Under the pieces are notes generated by a model, which searched no databases, was not told the origin of the DNA, and worked only from the letters and a program-made list of their open reading frames with translations. This document shows, piece by piece, positions 25,876 to 34,230 of a stretch of DNA of 64,000 bases. The DNA is taken from the NCBI RefSeq assembly GCF_018309085.1, contig NZ_CP070502.1, positions 1,054,001 through 1,118,000 of the forward strand, read 5' to 3'. How positions within the stretch are numbered: position 1 is the first letter of the stretch; each line of letters begins with the position of its first letter. The position numbers and the translations under genes were made by a program. The DNA is from Sporosarcina sp. Marseille-Q4063. GTDB taxonomy: Bacteria; Bacillota; Bacilli; Bacillales_A; Planococcaceae.

Positions 25876-27579
25876 ATGGCAAACGAAGAAGTAATCTACC
25901 CATACGAGGGAAATTATAATATAACGGCTGATCTGCCTGTAAGAGAAGATTTCTCGTGGAAAACAATTGAGTCAAATTTCAGCTGGTTTGACACCGGAAA
26001 AGTGAATATGGCTTATGAATGCGTGGATCGCCATGTTGCAGATGGGTACGGAGACAAAGTCGCACTTCAATATTACGGTGAAGACGAAGAGTATGCATTA
26101 ACGTATCGTGAATTGAAAGAGAAGTCGGATCTGTGGGCAACCGTTTTGAAAAAGCAAGGGGTTAAAAAAGGCGATTTTGTGTTTGTCTTTTTACCGAAGC
26201 ATCCTGATTGCCATATCGCAATGCTGGCCGCAATTAAACTAGGCGCTGTCGTTGGCCCCCTTTTTGAAGCCTTTATGGAAGATGCGGTAAAAGAACGGAT
26301 TGCTGATTGTGAAGGGACTTACTTAATCGCTTCGCCGGAATTAATACAGCGTGTGCCGCGCGAAGAATTACCATCATTAAAAACAGTTTGGATTACAGCG
26401 GAACCTGAACAATGCAAAGACGATGAGATTTCTTTATATGCAGAAGCGCGAGCGGTCGAAGCTAAAGAAGACATCATCGAATGGGTAGTTTTAGAAGATG
26501 GGCTTAATATTCACTATACAAGCGGTTCGACAGGTCGCCCGAAAGGCATCATCCACGCACATCGCGCAATGATCCAACAATACATTACAGGCAAATGGGT
26601 ATTAGATTTAAAAGAAGACGATGTCTATTGGTGCACAGCCCACCCTGGTTGGGTGACGGGAACGGTATATGGCGTCTTCGCTCCCCTTCTAAACCGGGCG
26701 ACGACTGTCATTCACGGCGGGCGATTCAACGCGGATGAATGGTACGCCGTTTTAGAAAAATCAGGTGTCACAGTTTGGTATAGCGCGCCCACCGCATTCA
26801 GAATGTTGATGGCAGAAGGAGATGATAAGTTACTAGATTATGATTTAACGAACATTCGCCACATTTTAAGCGTAGGCGAACCGTTAAATCCAGAAGTGAT
26901 CCGTTGGGGAATTAAAACATTGTCCAATCGAATCCATGATACTTGGTGGATGACAGAGACAGGCGCGCAACTCATTGTTAACTTGCCATCGGAGAAAATA
27001 ATCCCGGGATCGATGGGAAAACCTTTTCCCGGCATTGAAGCGGCAATCTTGGATGATGACGGTGAGGCGCTTCCATCTGGTGTTGTAGGACATTTAGCGC
27101 TGAAAGCAAATTGGCCCGCCATCATGCGCGAAGTATGGAAAGACCCTGCCAAATATTCGACGTATTTCCCATTTGAGAGCTGGTATGTGTCGGGTGATTT
27201 GGCTACGATTGACGACGATGGCTACATCTTCTTCCAAGGCAGGAGCGACGATATGATAAATTCTTCAGGGGAACGAATTGGTCCATTTGAAGTGGAAAGT
27301 AAACTGATCGAGCATCCAGCTGTCGCGGAAGTCGGCGTCATCGGAAAACCGGACGCGGTAAGAGGAGAAATCGTGAAAGCATTTGTTGTCCTGAGAAATG
27401 GCTACGTGGCAAGTGATGCACTCCTGCAAGAACTTCGTCAATTCGTTCGCGGCGGACTCGCAGCACATGCGGCGCCAAGAGAAATCGAATTTCTTGAAGA
27501 ATTGCCTAAAACACCGATCAGCGGAAAGATTCTTCGTCGCGAATTAAAAGCGAGAGAACTGCAAAAAGTCGGGGTTTAA
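25876..27579 (+). CDS. Acetyl-/acyl-CoA synthetase (AMP-forming) under SAM riboswitch
   Basis: A 567-residue ANL-superfamily ligase closest in length and layout to Bacillus AcsA. It shows YTSGSTGRPKG near residue 215 (P-loop), WWMTETG near 355, YVSGDLA near 438 and the catalytic C-terminal lysine in TPISGKILRREL. It makes an acyl-AMP then acyl-CoA. The substrate could be acetate, propionate or, given the SAM riboswitch, a methylthio- or sulfur-linked acid (inference). The ATG follows AAGGAGG. The CMD gene follows after 61 bases. Confidence 0.9.
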   Translation: MANEEVIYPYEGNYNITADLPVREDFSWKTIESNFSWFDTGKVNMAYECVDRHVADGYGDKVALQYYGEDEEYALTYRELKEKSDLWATVLKKQGVKKGDFVFVFLPKHPDCHIAMLAAIKLGAVVGPLFEAFMEDAVKERIADCEGTYLIASPELIQRVPREELPSLKTVWITAEPEQCKDDEISLYAEARAVEAKEDIIEWVVLEDGLNIHYTSGSTGRPKGIIHAHRAMIQQYITGKWVLDLKEDDVYWCTAHPGWVTGTVYGVFAPLLNRATTVIHGGRFNADEWYAVLEKSGVTVWYSAPTAFRMLMAEGDDKLLDYDLTNIRHILSVGEPLNPEVIRWGIKTLSNRIHDTWWMTETGAQLIVNLPSEKIIPGSMGKPFPGIEAAILDDDGEALPSGVVGHLALKANWPAIMREVWKDPAKYSTYFPFESWYVSGDLATIDDDGYIFFQGRSDDMINSSGERIGPFEVESKLIEHPAVAEVGVIGKPDAVRGEIVKAFVVLRNGYVASDALLQELRQFVRGGLAAHAAPREIEFLEELPKTPISGKILRRELKARELQKVGV

Positions 27580-27640
27580 TCTGTTATTCGGGATTAAGTT
27601 TTATCTAAATAAATTAAAAAACTATTAGGGGGAAATTATC

Positions 27641-28318
27641 ATGACTAAAGAAGTATTAGTGGCTAGTAAAGAAGCGTTGTATCAAAAATCGTATTTTAAC
27701 CGTATTGGAGAATTAAGTGAACTGGCGCCAGATGCTTTCAAAGCATTTGTTCAGTTTGACAAGCAGGCACTAGCGGCAGGAAAGCTATCGGTAAAGCTGA
27801 AAGAATTAATCGCCATCGCTGTTGCGCATACAACGGGTTGTCCTTATTGTATTGAAGTTCACGTGATAGCAGGAAAATCAGAAAATGTGAAAAAAGAAGA
27901 GTTGGCTGAAGCCATCCTAGTCGCCACTGCACTAAAAGCTGGATCTGCACTTGCACACGGCGTGAACGCATTGAATGCATTCGATGAAATCGATGAAGAG
28001 GAATTATATAAAGCATCTTATTTTAATAGATTAAAAGAATTTTCAGCACTCAATGGAGATGCATTCAAAGCGTTTGTCGATTTTGACGGACAATCATTGA
28101 AAGAAGGCGTGTTAACTGTGAAGGAGAAGGAATTAATCGCAGTTGCTGTCGCGCATACCACGGGATGCCCTTATTGTATTGACATTCATACGAAAGCTGC
28201 AAAGAAGGCCGGGGTTACTAAAGAAGAGCTGGCGGAATCCATTTTGGTTGCCACTGCATTAAAAGCGGGATCAGCTTTGGCACATAGTGTGAATGCGTTG
28301 AATGCGTATGATTCTTGA
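27641..28318 (+). CDS. Double carboxymuconolactone decarboxylase-fold (AhpD-like) protein
   Basis: A 225-residue protein made of two nearly identical halves, each with the CMD motif HTTGCPYCI.(V/I)H carrying the redox-type CxxC. In AhpD-like proteins this pair and the downstream histidine mediate disulfide or peroxide chemistry. Each half ends in KAGSALAH(G/S)VNALNA, proof of internal tandem duplication. It probably shares the SAM-riboswitch transcript with the ligase. The AGGGGG site precedes the ATG. Its C-terminal half and terminator are copied at 31386. Confidence 0.9.
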   Translation: MTKEVLVASKEALYQKSYFNRIGELSELAPDAFKAFVQFDKQALAAGKLSVKLKELIAIAVAHTTGCPYCIEVHVIAGKSENVKKEELAEAILVATALKAGSALAHGVNALNAFDEIDEEELYKASYFNRLKEFSALNGDAFKAFVDFDGQSLKEGVLTVKEKELIAVAVAHTTGCPYCIDIHTKAAKKAGVTKEELAESILVATALKAGSALAHSVNALNAYDS

Positions 28319-28397
28319 ATAAGCGATTAATAAAGAAATAAATTTGAGCGAATTCTTTCCCAGCTACCACTTTGTAGGGCTGGAATGGCTCTCGAAA

Positions 28398-28440
28398 TAT
28401 CCCTCCCCCGCTACCATTTAGCAGGGCTGGGGTATTTTTT
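28398..28440 (+). terminator. Terminator of the ligase-CMD unit
   Basis: CCCCCGCTACC...AGCAGGGCTGGGG forms a strong GC stem followed by six T. A copy of this terminator lies at about 31661. Confidence 0.85.
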
Positions 28441-28468
28441 ATCTTTTAAATATTACGGAACATAGGAA

Positions 28469-28616
28469 AGGTACCTGTGCAAGGTCCAATTATGAAAATT
28501 CAAGACTTTGGATAAAAATTCAAAAGGATACCGACAAAGTGTTGTATATTCAGTATCCCCTTCTTAACTTATACAATTGTAGTGAATTTACTGATTAGTG
28601 TCATGCACAGCTACCT
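28469..28616. repeat. 150-bp palindromic repeat, copy 4
   Basis: Same family as the copy at 141; ends AGGTACCTGTGCAAGG and CATGCACAGCTACCT, with the inner GGATACCGACAAAG and CAGTATCCCC arms. Confidence 0.85.
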
Positions 28617-28724
28617 CAAATTTGGTGTTTGCTTTTTTTTAAATCGTTGTCGTTATACGCTATTTTTAACCCAGAATTAATATAGGGCAAGTTAATTTCA
28701 ATTGGGTGTTTGCTATCGCAATCA

Positions 28725-29306
28725 TCAATAAATATCATCGTTTACCCACCTTTTCACTTTAATTGGATAGGAACCATTTTTTTCATGTCTACACTTTCTT
28801 TTTTTATACCTTAGGATGATAATTGAAGGAACTGCTAAGATTGCAAATCCAACTACAAGAGACATATTTGTAGAATAGAATTGAGGAATGGCTCCTGATA
28901 AAAATGATCCTAGCATTGCAAAAAGCCCACCAATTACATATGTCGAACTTCTTACTCGCGAGAGTGCATTATCTGGTGTTATCCCTTGATGAACGGCTGC
29001 TTGTACAATAAAGGCCATGGATAGGGCTCCATCAAAAATCATCATTCCGATACATGCCATCATTATGCTGCTGGTTAAGCAGATTAGTAGAACCCCACTT
29101 GCAGAAATAATTAAGAGGATACTTAATAATGGAACCCAACTGACACCTTCCAGATACCTCATAATGAGTACCCCAATAATATTACCAATTCCTGCAAACG
29201 ATAATATTAATCCAGTTGAAACGGCTGACAATTCTAATGTAGTATTGGCATGAATAATAACTGTCAATACTATAAAGACTGTTGAAAAACTTAAAATGCA
29301 AATCAA
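28725..29306 (-). pseudogene. C-terminal half of an MFS transporter
   Basis: About 193 residues with six hydrophobic segments and a basic tail, which is the size and pattern of the C-terminal half of a major facilitator. The N-terminal half is missing: the frame stays open back past 29306 into sequence that belongs to the opposite-strand MFS fragment. No ribosome binding site is visible. It is a truncated pseudogene joined head to head with another MFS piece. Confidence 0.7.
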
Positions 29307-29314
29307 TGTACTGA

Positions 29315-29821
29315 TGATTTGCTGTAGTAGAACTTGGTGGAAGTACAGCTTTATTCGGTCAAGCTTGGTTCTTGGCTGGTGGCAGTGAAATTGTGGTGTT
29401 TGCGCTAAGCTTCTGGTGGCTCCGAAAAGGGAAAGAATTGATGATTATCACAATCGCTACCACATTTTACTTCATTCGTTTTTTCCTATCGGCCTGGATG
29501 ACTGATCCACATCTTTTAGCTTATTTGCAAATTATGCAGATGTTAACGTTCCCGATTTTTTATTCCGCAGCTATTCAGTACTTGTATCGAATTGTTCCGG
29601 TAGAGTGGCGGGCAACAGGTCAAACAGTGCTTGCACTATTGTTTTTTGGGGTGTCAGGAATTTTGGCGTCTTATATAGGTGGAGCAATCTATGGAACCTT
29701 TGGAGGCAAATTTCTGTATTTCTCTATTGCTAGCATGTCCTTTCTCGGTATATTATTTGGCCTGACTCTTTACAAGGTTTACAGCAAGAAACCAATTGAC
29801 ATTGAAAATGTTGAAGCTTAA
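29315..29821 (+). pseudogene. C-terminal part of a second MFS transporter
   Basis: The plus frame opens without a start codon at about 29315 and reads GGSTALFGQAWFLAGGSE, then four hydrophobic segments to a charged tail ending at 29821. It resembles the end of a LacY/nucleoside-symporter-like MFS protein. The N-terminal two thirds are lost. It abuts the oppositely oriented MFS fragment at about 29310, marking a recombination junction. Confidence 0.7.
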
Positions 29822-29861
29822 AAAAGTGTCCGTGTGCAGCAATCTATTCAGAAATTGTGAA

Positions 29862-30009
29862 AAGTACCTGTGCAAGGTTGAATTGCGACAATTCTCAACT
29901 TTGGATAAAAATTTAGAGGGATATCGAAAAAGTGTGTTATACAGTCGGTATCCCCTTATCATATTATGAAATTGTGTTAAATTCACTTAGTTCCTTGAAC
30001 AAGGTACCT
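29862..30009. repeat. 150-bp palindromic repeat, copy 5
   Basis: The most diverged full copy (AAGTACCTGTGCAAGG at one end, GAACAAGGTACCT at the other). The inner GGGATATCGAAAAAG and CGGTATCCCC arms remain. Confidence 0.8.
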
Positions 30010-30086
30010 AAAACACTATTAGTGATTATTGAAATCATAAATATACTTTATTTAAGTAAAAACTTTACTTAAGATAACATCACGAT

Positions 30087-31061
30087 TCATTCCAATAAAT
30101 TACTATAATCACTTTTCTTTACCAATTCCTTTGCATCCATTTTTGTCCACTCTGGTATTGGAGTATTAGGATTTTTGTTAATGAAACTTTCAGTAATTTT
30201 ATAACCTATTTTGTAATCTGCCCACATGGGGATTGCTATGGTTGAATTATCATATAAAAAGTCATCGTAATCCTCGTAATTTGTTGAATCATGGATTTTA
30301 TTTAATTTTTCTAAGATCGCAGTCTCTTCATTTTCTGATAATTGAACTGTCCAGGGAACGGTCATTGCGGGATATAAAGTCTTGGCAAAATTGTCCGCTT
30401 TGCCTTCAGTAATTATTCTATCTAATATTGTTGAAATACCTTGGGTTCCGTTATGTGACATATGAACGGTATGATTATATTCGTGGGCCACCGCATACTT
30501 TAACATTTCTTCTTCAAAAGATGGATCCAGCATAAGAATAACTTTATTACCAAAAAAGCTAGCCCCACTGACTCCTTTCATATTCATAATGGCAAACCAA
30601 TCGTCTGGGATAATTGGAAATACATAAAACGTTGTATCTCCGCCCGGTAATATTTCAATTGATTCCACTATTGCCTCTTCTATCCAACGACTAATTTTTT
30701 TTGCATTTTCAAGTAATTCATTTGTATTTTCTTCTAATTGATTTAATTTGTTAGTTGGTTTCAAAAAGTCTTCTAAATTATAATAGTCTATAGAGGATTT
30801 ATCCTGGAATGGCATTAGTACAGCTTTTGTAAATGTATCCTCATTATCAAGTGTAGGGTTTTCGCTCTTTAACTTTGTGTAGTTAAGCATTTCTTCAAAA
30901 AAGTAAATAATTTCAATTTCTTGTCCGTTATATGAAAAATTGTATGTGCTTTGAACAGAAACTTGATCAATTCCTCCTTTTATTTGTATCGTGTCATTAG
31001 AGCAAGCAAGGGTGAAAATTACCGATAGCAGAATAATTAACAACTTAATTATTTGTTTCAT
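30087..31061 (-). CDS. DUF2268 putative zinc protease lipoprotein
   Basis: A 324-residue lipoprotein: signal peptide with lipobox TLAC (cysteine near residue 20), then a DUF2268 domain with the zinc-binding HExxH as HEYNHTVH near residue 193 and a downstream glutamate in ITEGKADNFA near 215 as likely third ligand. It is probably a membrane-anchored metallopeptidase facing outward. The ATG follows GGAGAGAG. It is isolated between repeats; substrate unknown. Confidence 0.85.
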   Translation of the reverse strand: MKQIIKLLIILLSVIFTLACSNDTIQIKGGIDQVSVQSTYNFSYNGQEIEIIYFFEEMLNYTKLKSENPTLDNEDTFTKAVLMPFQDKSSIDYYNLEDFLKPTNKLNQLEENTNELLENAKKISRWIEEAIVESIEILPGGDTTFYVFPIIPDDWFAIMNMKGVSGASFFGNKVILMLDPSFEEEMLKYAVAHEYNHTVHMSHNGTQGISTILDRIITEGKADNFAKTLYPAMTVPWTVQLSENEETAILEKLNKIHDSTNYEDYDDFLYDNSTIAIPMWADYKIGYKITESFINKNPNTPIPEWTKMDAKELVKKSDYSNLLE

Positions 31062-31186
31062 TTACTCTCTCCAATCGTTTATACTGTCTAATTTAATCCC
31101 ATTTAAACTTTAAATATATTAAAATATATTTTTACTTTTAAATAATTAAATATTGGGTGATTTGAGACCCTTATTCTTCAAAATAA

Positions 31187-31306
31187 GTTTATCGCCATCT
31201 TTTAAAACAATATTACGAAAAACTTGGTATTAAGGCAACTCTATACCCAGATAAAGATGCATTAATTATCGAAATATGTTGGCAAGCAGCTTTTTCACAT
31301 ACATAA
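31187..31306 (+). pseudogene. Short coding-like remnant
   Basis: An open stretch of 39 codons without a start reads as ordinary protein (LGIKATLYPDKDALIIEICW) and ends at 31306. It has no ribosome binding site and is followed by a palindrome. It is probably the end of a deleted gene; the family is not recognised. Confidence 0.3.
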
Positions 31307-31317
31307 ATTAAGAGAGA

Positions 31318-31360
31318 TGCCAGGTTCTAAAACAATTCGAAATTGTTTTGGAACCTGGCA
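31318..31360. repeat. Short palindrome, TGCCAGGTTC type
   Basis: Arms of 20 bases (TGCCAGGTTCTAAAACAATT and its complement with one mismatch) around CGA. It lies exactly at the edge of the duplicated CMD segment. Confidence 0.8.
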
Positions 31361-31385
31361 CCCCAAATCTGGTTGTCCTTATAGT

Positions 31386-31586
31386 GTGAAGGAGAAAGAA
31401 TTAATTGCAATTGCCGTTGCGCATACAACGGGATGCCCCTATTGCATTGACATTCATACGAAGGCTGCAAAAAAAGCCGGTGTAACTAAAGAAGAGCTGG
31501 CGGAGTCGATTTTGGTTGCCACTGCATTAAAAGCGGGATCGGCTTTGGCACATAGTGTGAATGCGTTGAATGCATATGATTCTTGA
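31386..31586 (+). pseudogene. Duplicated C-terminal half of the CMD gene
   Basis: 67 codons that, at protein level, differ from the second half of the CMD protein at 27641 by a single Val to Ile change, with many silent changes. No start or site of its own is evident. The similarity continues past the stop through the terminator to about 31710, so a segment of roughly 330 bases was copied. Confidence 0.85.
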
Positions 31587-31660
31587 CTAGTGATTGATAA
31601 GGGAAATAAATTGAGCAAATTCTTTCCTCGTTACCATTTTGTAAGGCTGGAACTCTTGAA

Positions 31661-31704
31661 ATACCCCTTCCCCGTTAGCACTTTGCAGGGCTGGGGTATT
31701 TTTT
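31661..31704 (+). terminator. Duplicated CMD terminator
   Basis: CCCCGTTAGC...GCAGGGCTGGGG with six T, corresponding to the terminator at 28398; part of the copied segment. Confidence 0.75.
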
Positions 31705-31719
31705 AATCTTTTAAATTTG

Positions 31720-32157
31720 GCAGCTGTACTTGACGGAAAAGTATCCTGACAATAATTTTCGTCCGCCAATCTCCAGAGTGTATCATGCTTTAAAACTTTT
31801 ATAGAAAATCGGTAGCTGACAAATGTATCCCAAAGAAGTGTCAGAACACCGACTTTATATGCAAGGATCAAGTTATGACCGTAAGCAGTTTGAAGCTATA
31901 TCCATCTCCCGGACCGGATCGAGCACACTCCCGAGAAGAAGCCCTGTCAAAATGACACCAGCTCCGATTAGAGTGAACTTATGATGGACCCATTGCATTA
32001 GCGCCACAAGAAGTTTCTGGCGACTTGGCGCATCCAGCTTTTTCGCAACCGAAAACACTCCTCACCTTACAAACAAAGTTCCTCCAACCCAAGCAATGCC
32101 TTTCAGAATATGAATACCTACTACTTCTTCCCATAGTAAAATCCAGGAGATAAGCAC
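31720..32157 (-). pseudogene. Dead integral membrane protein gene (DUF2269/CopD-like)
   Basis: The minus strand from GTG at 32157 reads WEEVVGIHILKGIAWVGGTL then hits a TGA at 32062-32064; the same frame continues with KKLDAPSRQKLL and a hydrophobic segment, then needs a one-base shift near 31893 to continue as HNLILAYKVGVLTLLWDTFV. The pieces read as one multi-helix membrane protein of the DUF2269 or copper-resistance D type. A nonsense change, a frameshift and loss of the end at the CMD duplication make it a pseudogene. Confidence 0.7.
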
Positions 32158-32254
32158 GAATGATTAATTTTTATCAATGGCAGTCTTCTCTCAAATAGAC
32201 ATGTTTGTTTGAGCGGCTCGCATAAGGTTTGTCGGTTTATCGTGAATCCAAAGA

Positions 32255-32302
32255 ACGTACCTGTGCGACAAACAATCATGATTGTTTGTCGCACAGGTAC
32301 GT
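32255..32302. repeat. 48-nt perfect palindrome
   Basis: A perfect palindrome with 24-base arms, starting ACGTACCTGTGCGACAAACA and centred on AATCATGATT. It lies 46 bases from the end of the nucleoside hydrolase gene and may also serve as its terminator. Confidence 0.85.
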
Positions 32303-32348
32303 AAAATTTAGTTGTGACACTAGTATTTATTTTGGCGGGAAGTGATAA

Positions 32349-33308
32349 TCAGCTCGGATCCAAAATTCTTTCTAACACTAAATCATTAAATCTTTTATAA
32401 TCGGCTTCGGCAGCCACATTTATCTCAGGTAGTTTATTCCATGTATGATGGTGTCGGGTGTCCAGAATAGTCATACCTAGTGTAAGCTCTCCTTTTGTTT
32501 CAATACCCACTTTTCCTTTAATTGTAGTAATTAAGGTTTCATCAATTAATGCAGCTATTGCCATTGAATCAATCAGTACACAATATGATTCAAATCCTCT
32601 ATTTTTCACAAAATTAATCATATTTAGCAGGAATTTTGCTTCCTTATTTTCGGATGAAGATAACGCGGCTAAATCATCTTCTGTGAAATTAACATCAAAA
32701 TGAGTAGCTACATCGAGCCCGATTGCTGTCAATTCAATTCCCGAACTAAATACTATATCTGCTGCTTCAGGATCTACAAATACATTCCATTCACTTTGTG
32801 GATTATCACCTGTCGCATTTGCTGTCGAATATTTATTTAATCCATAGGCACCTGCAATAGCATAAATACCTTTTATCATATCTTTAATTTCCGGACATTT
32901 GATTAGGGCTAAAGCAATATTGGATAATGGACCTAATGCCAATAAATACAATTCATTAGGGTATTTCTTTACAGTTTCAATTATTAAATCAACCGCATGA
33001 ATATCTTCCAGTTGCTTCGTAGGGACCGGAAGAAAAGCCTCTGCCTGTCCGTCACTTCCATGTGAAAATGGATCTGAAGCAAGATTACGAACTATAGGTT
33101 TTGCTAATCCTTTTGCAACTGGAATATCTGTTCTTCCAATTAACTCTAATGTTTTTAATGCATTTTCACTTGTCACATCAACATGATAATTACCTGATAC
33201 TGTTGTGATAGCCTTGACATCTAACTCTTTACTTTTACATGCTAAAATCAGTGCTAAAGAATCATCCATTCCAGGGTCACAATCAATCAATACTTTTTTT
33301 ATCGTCAT
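32349..33308 (-). CDS. Nucleoside hydrolase (IunH family)
   Basis: A 319-residue ribonucleoside hydrolase: the calcium-binding DCDPGMDD lies at residues 9-16, and the later conserved Asp/His (DTRHHH near the end) complete the site. The family splits N-ribosides into base and ribose. It is the last gene of the ten-kilobase minus-strand operon, seven bases after a PfkB kinase gene, which fits release of free ribose for phosphorylation. The GAGGTG site precedes the ATG. Base specificity is unknown. Confidence 0.92.
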   Translation of the reverse strand: MTIKKVLIDCDPGMDDSLALILACKSKELDVKAITTVSGNYHVDVTSENALKTLELIGRTDIPVAKGLAKPIVRNLASDPFSHGSDGQAEAFLPVPTKQLEDIHAVDLIIETVKKYPNELYLLALGPLSNIALALIKCPEIKDMIKGIYAIAGAYGLNKYSTANATGDNPQSEWNVFVDPEAADIVFSSGIELTAIGLDVATHFDVNFTEDDLAALSSSENKEAKFLLNMINFVKNRGFESYCVLIDSMAIAALIDETLITTIKGKVGIETKGELTLGMTILDTRHHHTWNKLPEINVAAEADYKRFNDLVLERILDPS

Positions 33309-33315
33309 TTAATTT

Positions 33316-34215
33316 TCACCTCATATTTTTTAATAATTCATTTGCATGTTTTCTTACTTCATAATCTAAATTAGCTGGTACACCCTCCTGTTGTATGCAA
33401 ATAGATGCTGAGATACTCCCAATTATTCCAGCTTCATATGCAGAAAACCCCTCACATAAACCATATAAAACTCCAGCTGAGGAGCTATTTCCACCGCCAG
33501 TCGCATCAACTACATTTACCTGTTCTACAGATGATATATGGACATACTCATCTCCATAAATCATATATGCTCCGTTTGCACCATCACGCAAAAAGATAAA
33601 AGGGGTTGTCCATAAGAAAAGCTCAGAAATAATGTCACTAATATCATTCTTTATTAAAAGTGTTTTAGCTTCGGAAATATTAATTGAGAATATATCTATT
33701 TCTTCGGCAATGGTCTTTACATTATCAATTTGGCTGTGATTAGCAGAGTTTGCATTGATTTCCCACATTAACTTAAATCCAGTTGCCTTCCTAATTTCGA
33801 GAACTGCCTTCCAAAATTCCAAATCTGCTTCCTTAAAGATATAAATACCTTTCACTTCTGGGTGTGTTGCACGTTTAATTTCATCTATAGTAGCTTCCAT
33901 TGTTCTATAGTGCTCATTCCCAAATATAGGTGTCTCTTTTCTTTCCCCACCTTCAAAATAATTCACTAGAGTCTTTGGTGTTTCCTCATGTTTTATAAAT
34001 AAATGATCCGTTATAATCTGATTATCTTCAAACCATTTACCATGAAGACGGTTAAAATCTGACCCGACACCAGTTACTAGGATAACCTCATCAGTCCAAA
34101 TTTTCACTCCAGCAAGAGCATAAATTCCCGCACCACCGAGGCTAACTGTTGGCTCTAGACTTCCATGTTGATATGTTTCATCCGTCACAGCTGTTGAAAC
34201 AATTATATATTTCAT
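33316..34215 (-). CDS. PfkB-family kinase with GGGN active-site variant
   Basis: A 299-residue ribokinase-like protein. Core PfkB features are present (GGAG near residue 27, ATP-binding region near the end), but the catalytic DTTGAGD motif reads DATGGGN at 237-243, so the usual base Asp is Asn. Related GGGN/GAGN variants exist in MAK32-like proteins. It may phosphorylate a sugar or nucleoside weakly, or bind a ligand. The ATG follows AGGAGG. It is 15 bases after an ADP-ribosylglycohydrolase gene and seven before the nucleoside hydrolase gene. Confidence 0.85.
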   Translation of the reverse strand: MKYIIVSTAVTDETYQHGSLEPTVSLGGAGIYALAGVKIWTDEVILVTGVGSDFNRLHGKWFEDNQIITDHLFIKHEETPKTLVNYFEGGERKETPIFGNEHYRTMEATIDEIKRATHPEVKGIYIFKEADLEFWKAVLEIRKATGFKLMWEINANSANHSQIDNVKTIAEEIDIFSINISEAKTLLIKNDISDIISELFLWTTPFIFLRDGANGAYMIYGDEYVHISSVEQVNVVDATGGGNSSSAGVLYGLCEGFSAYEAGIIGSISASICIQQEGVPANLDYEVRKHANELLKNMR

Positions 34216-34230
34216 AACTGAGCCTCCTGA

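Noticed and set aside
31587..31871. 94-codon minus frame treated as one gene
   Set aside because: Its second half is antisense of the duplicated terminator; only the first part belongs to the dead membrane-protein gene.
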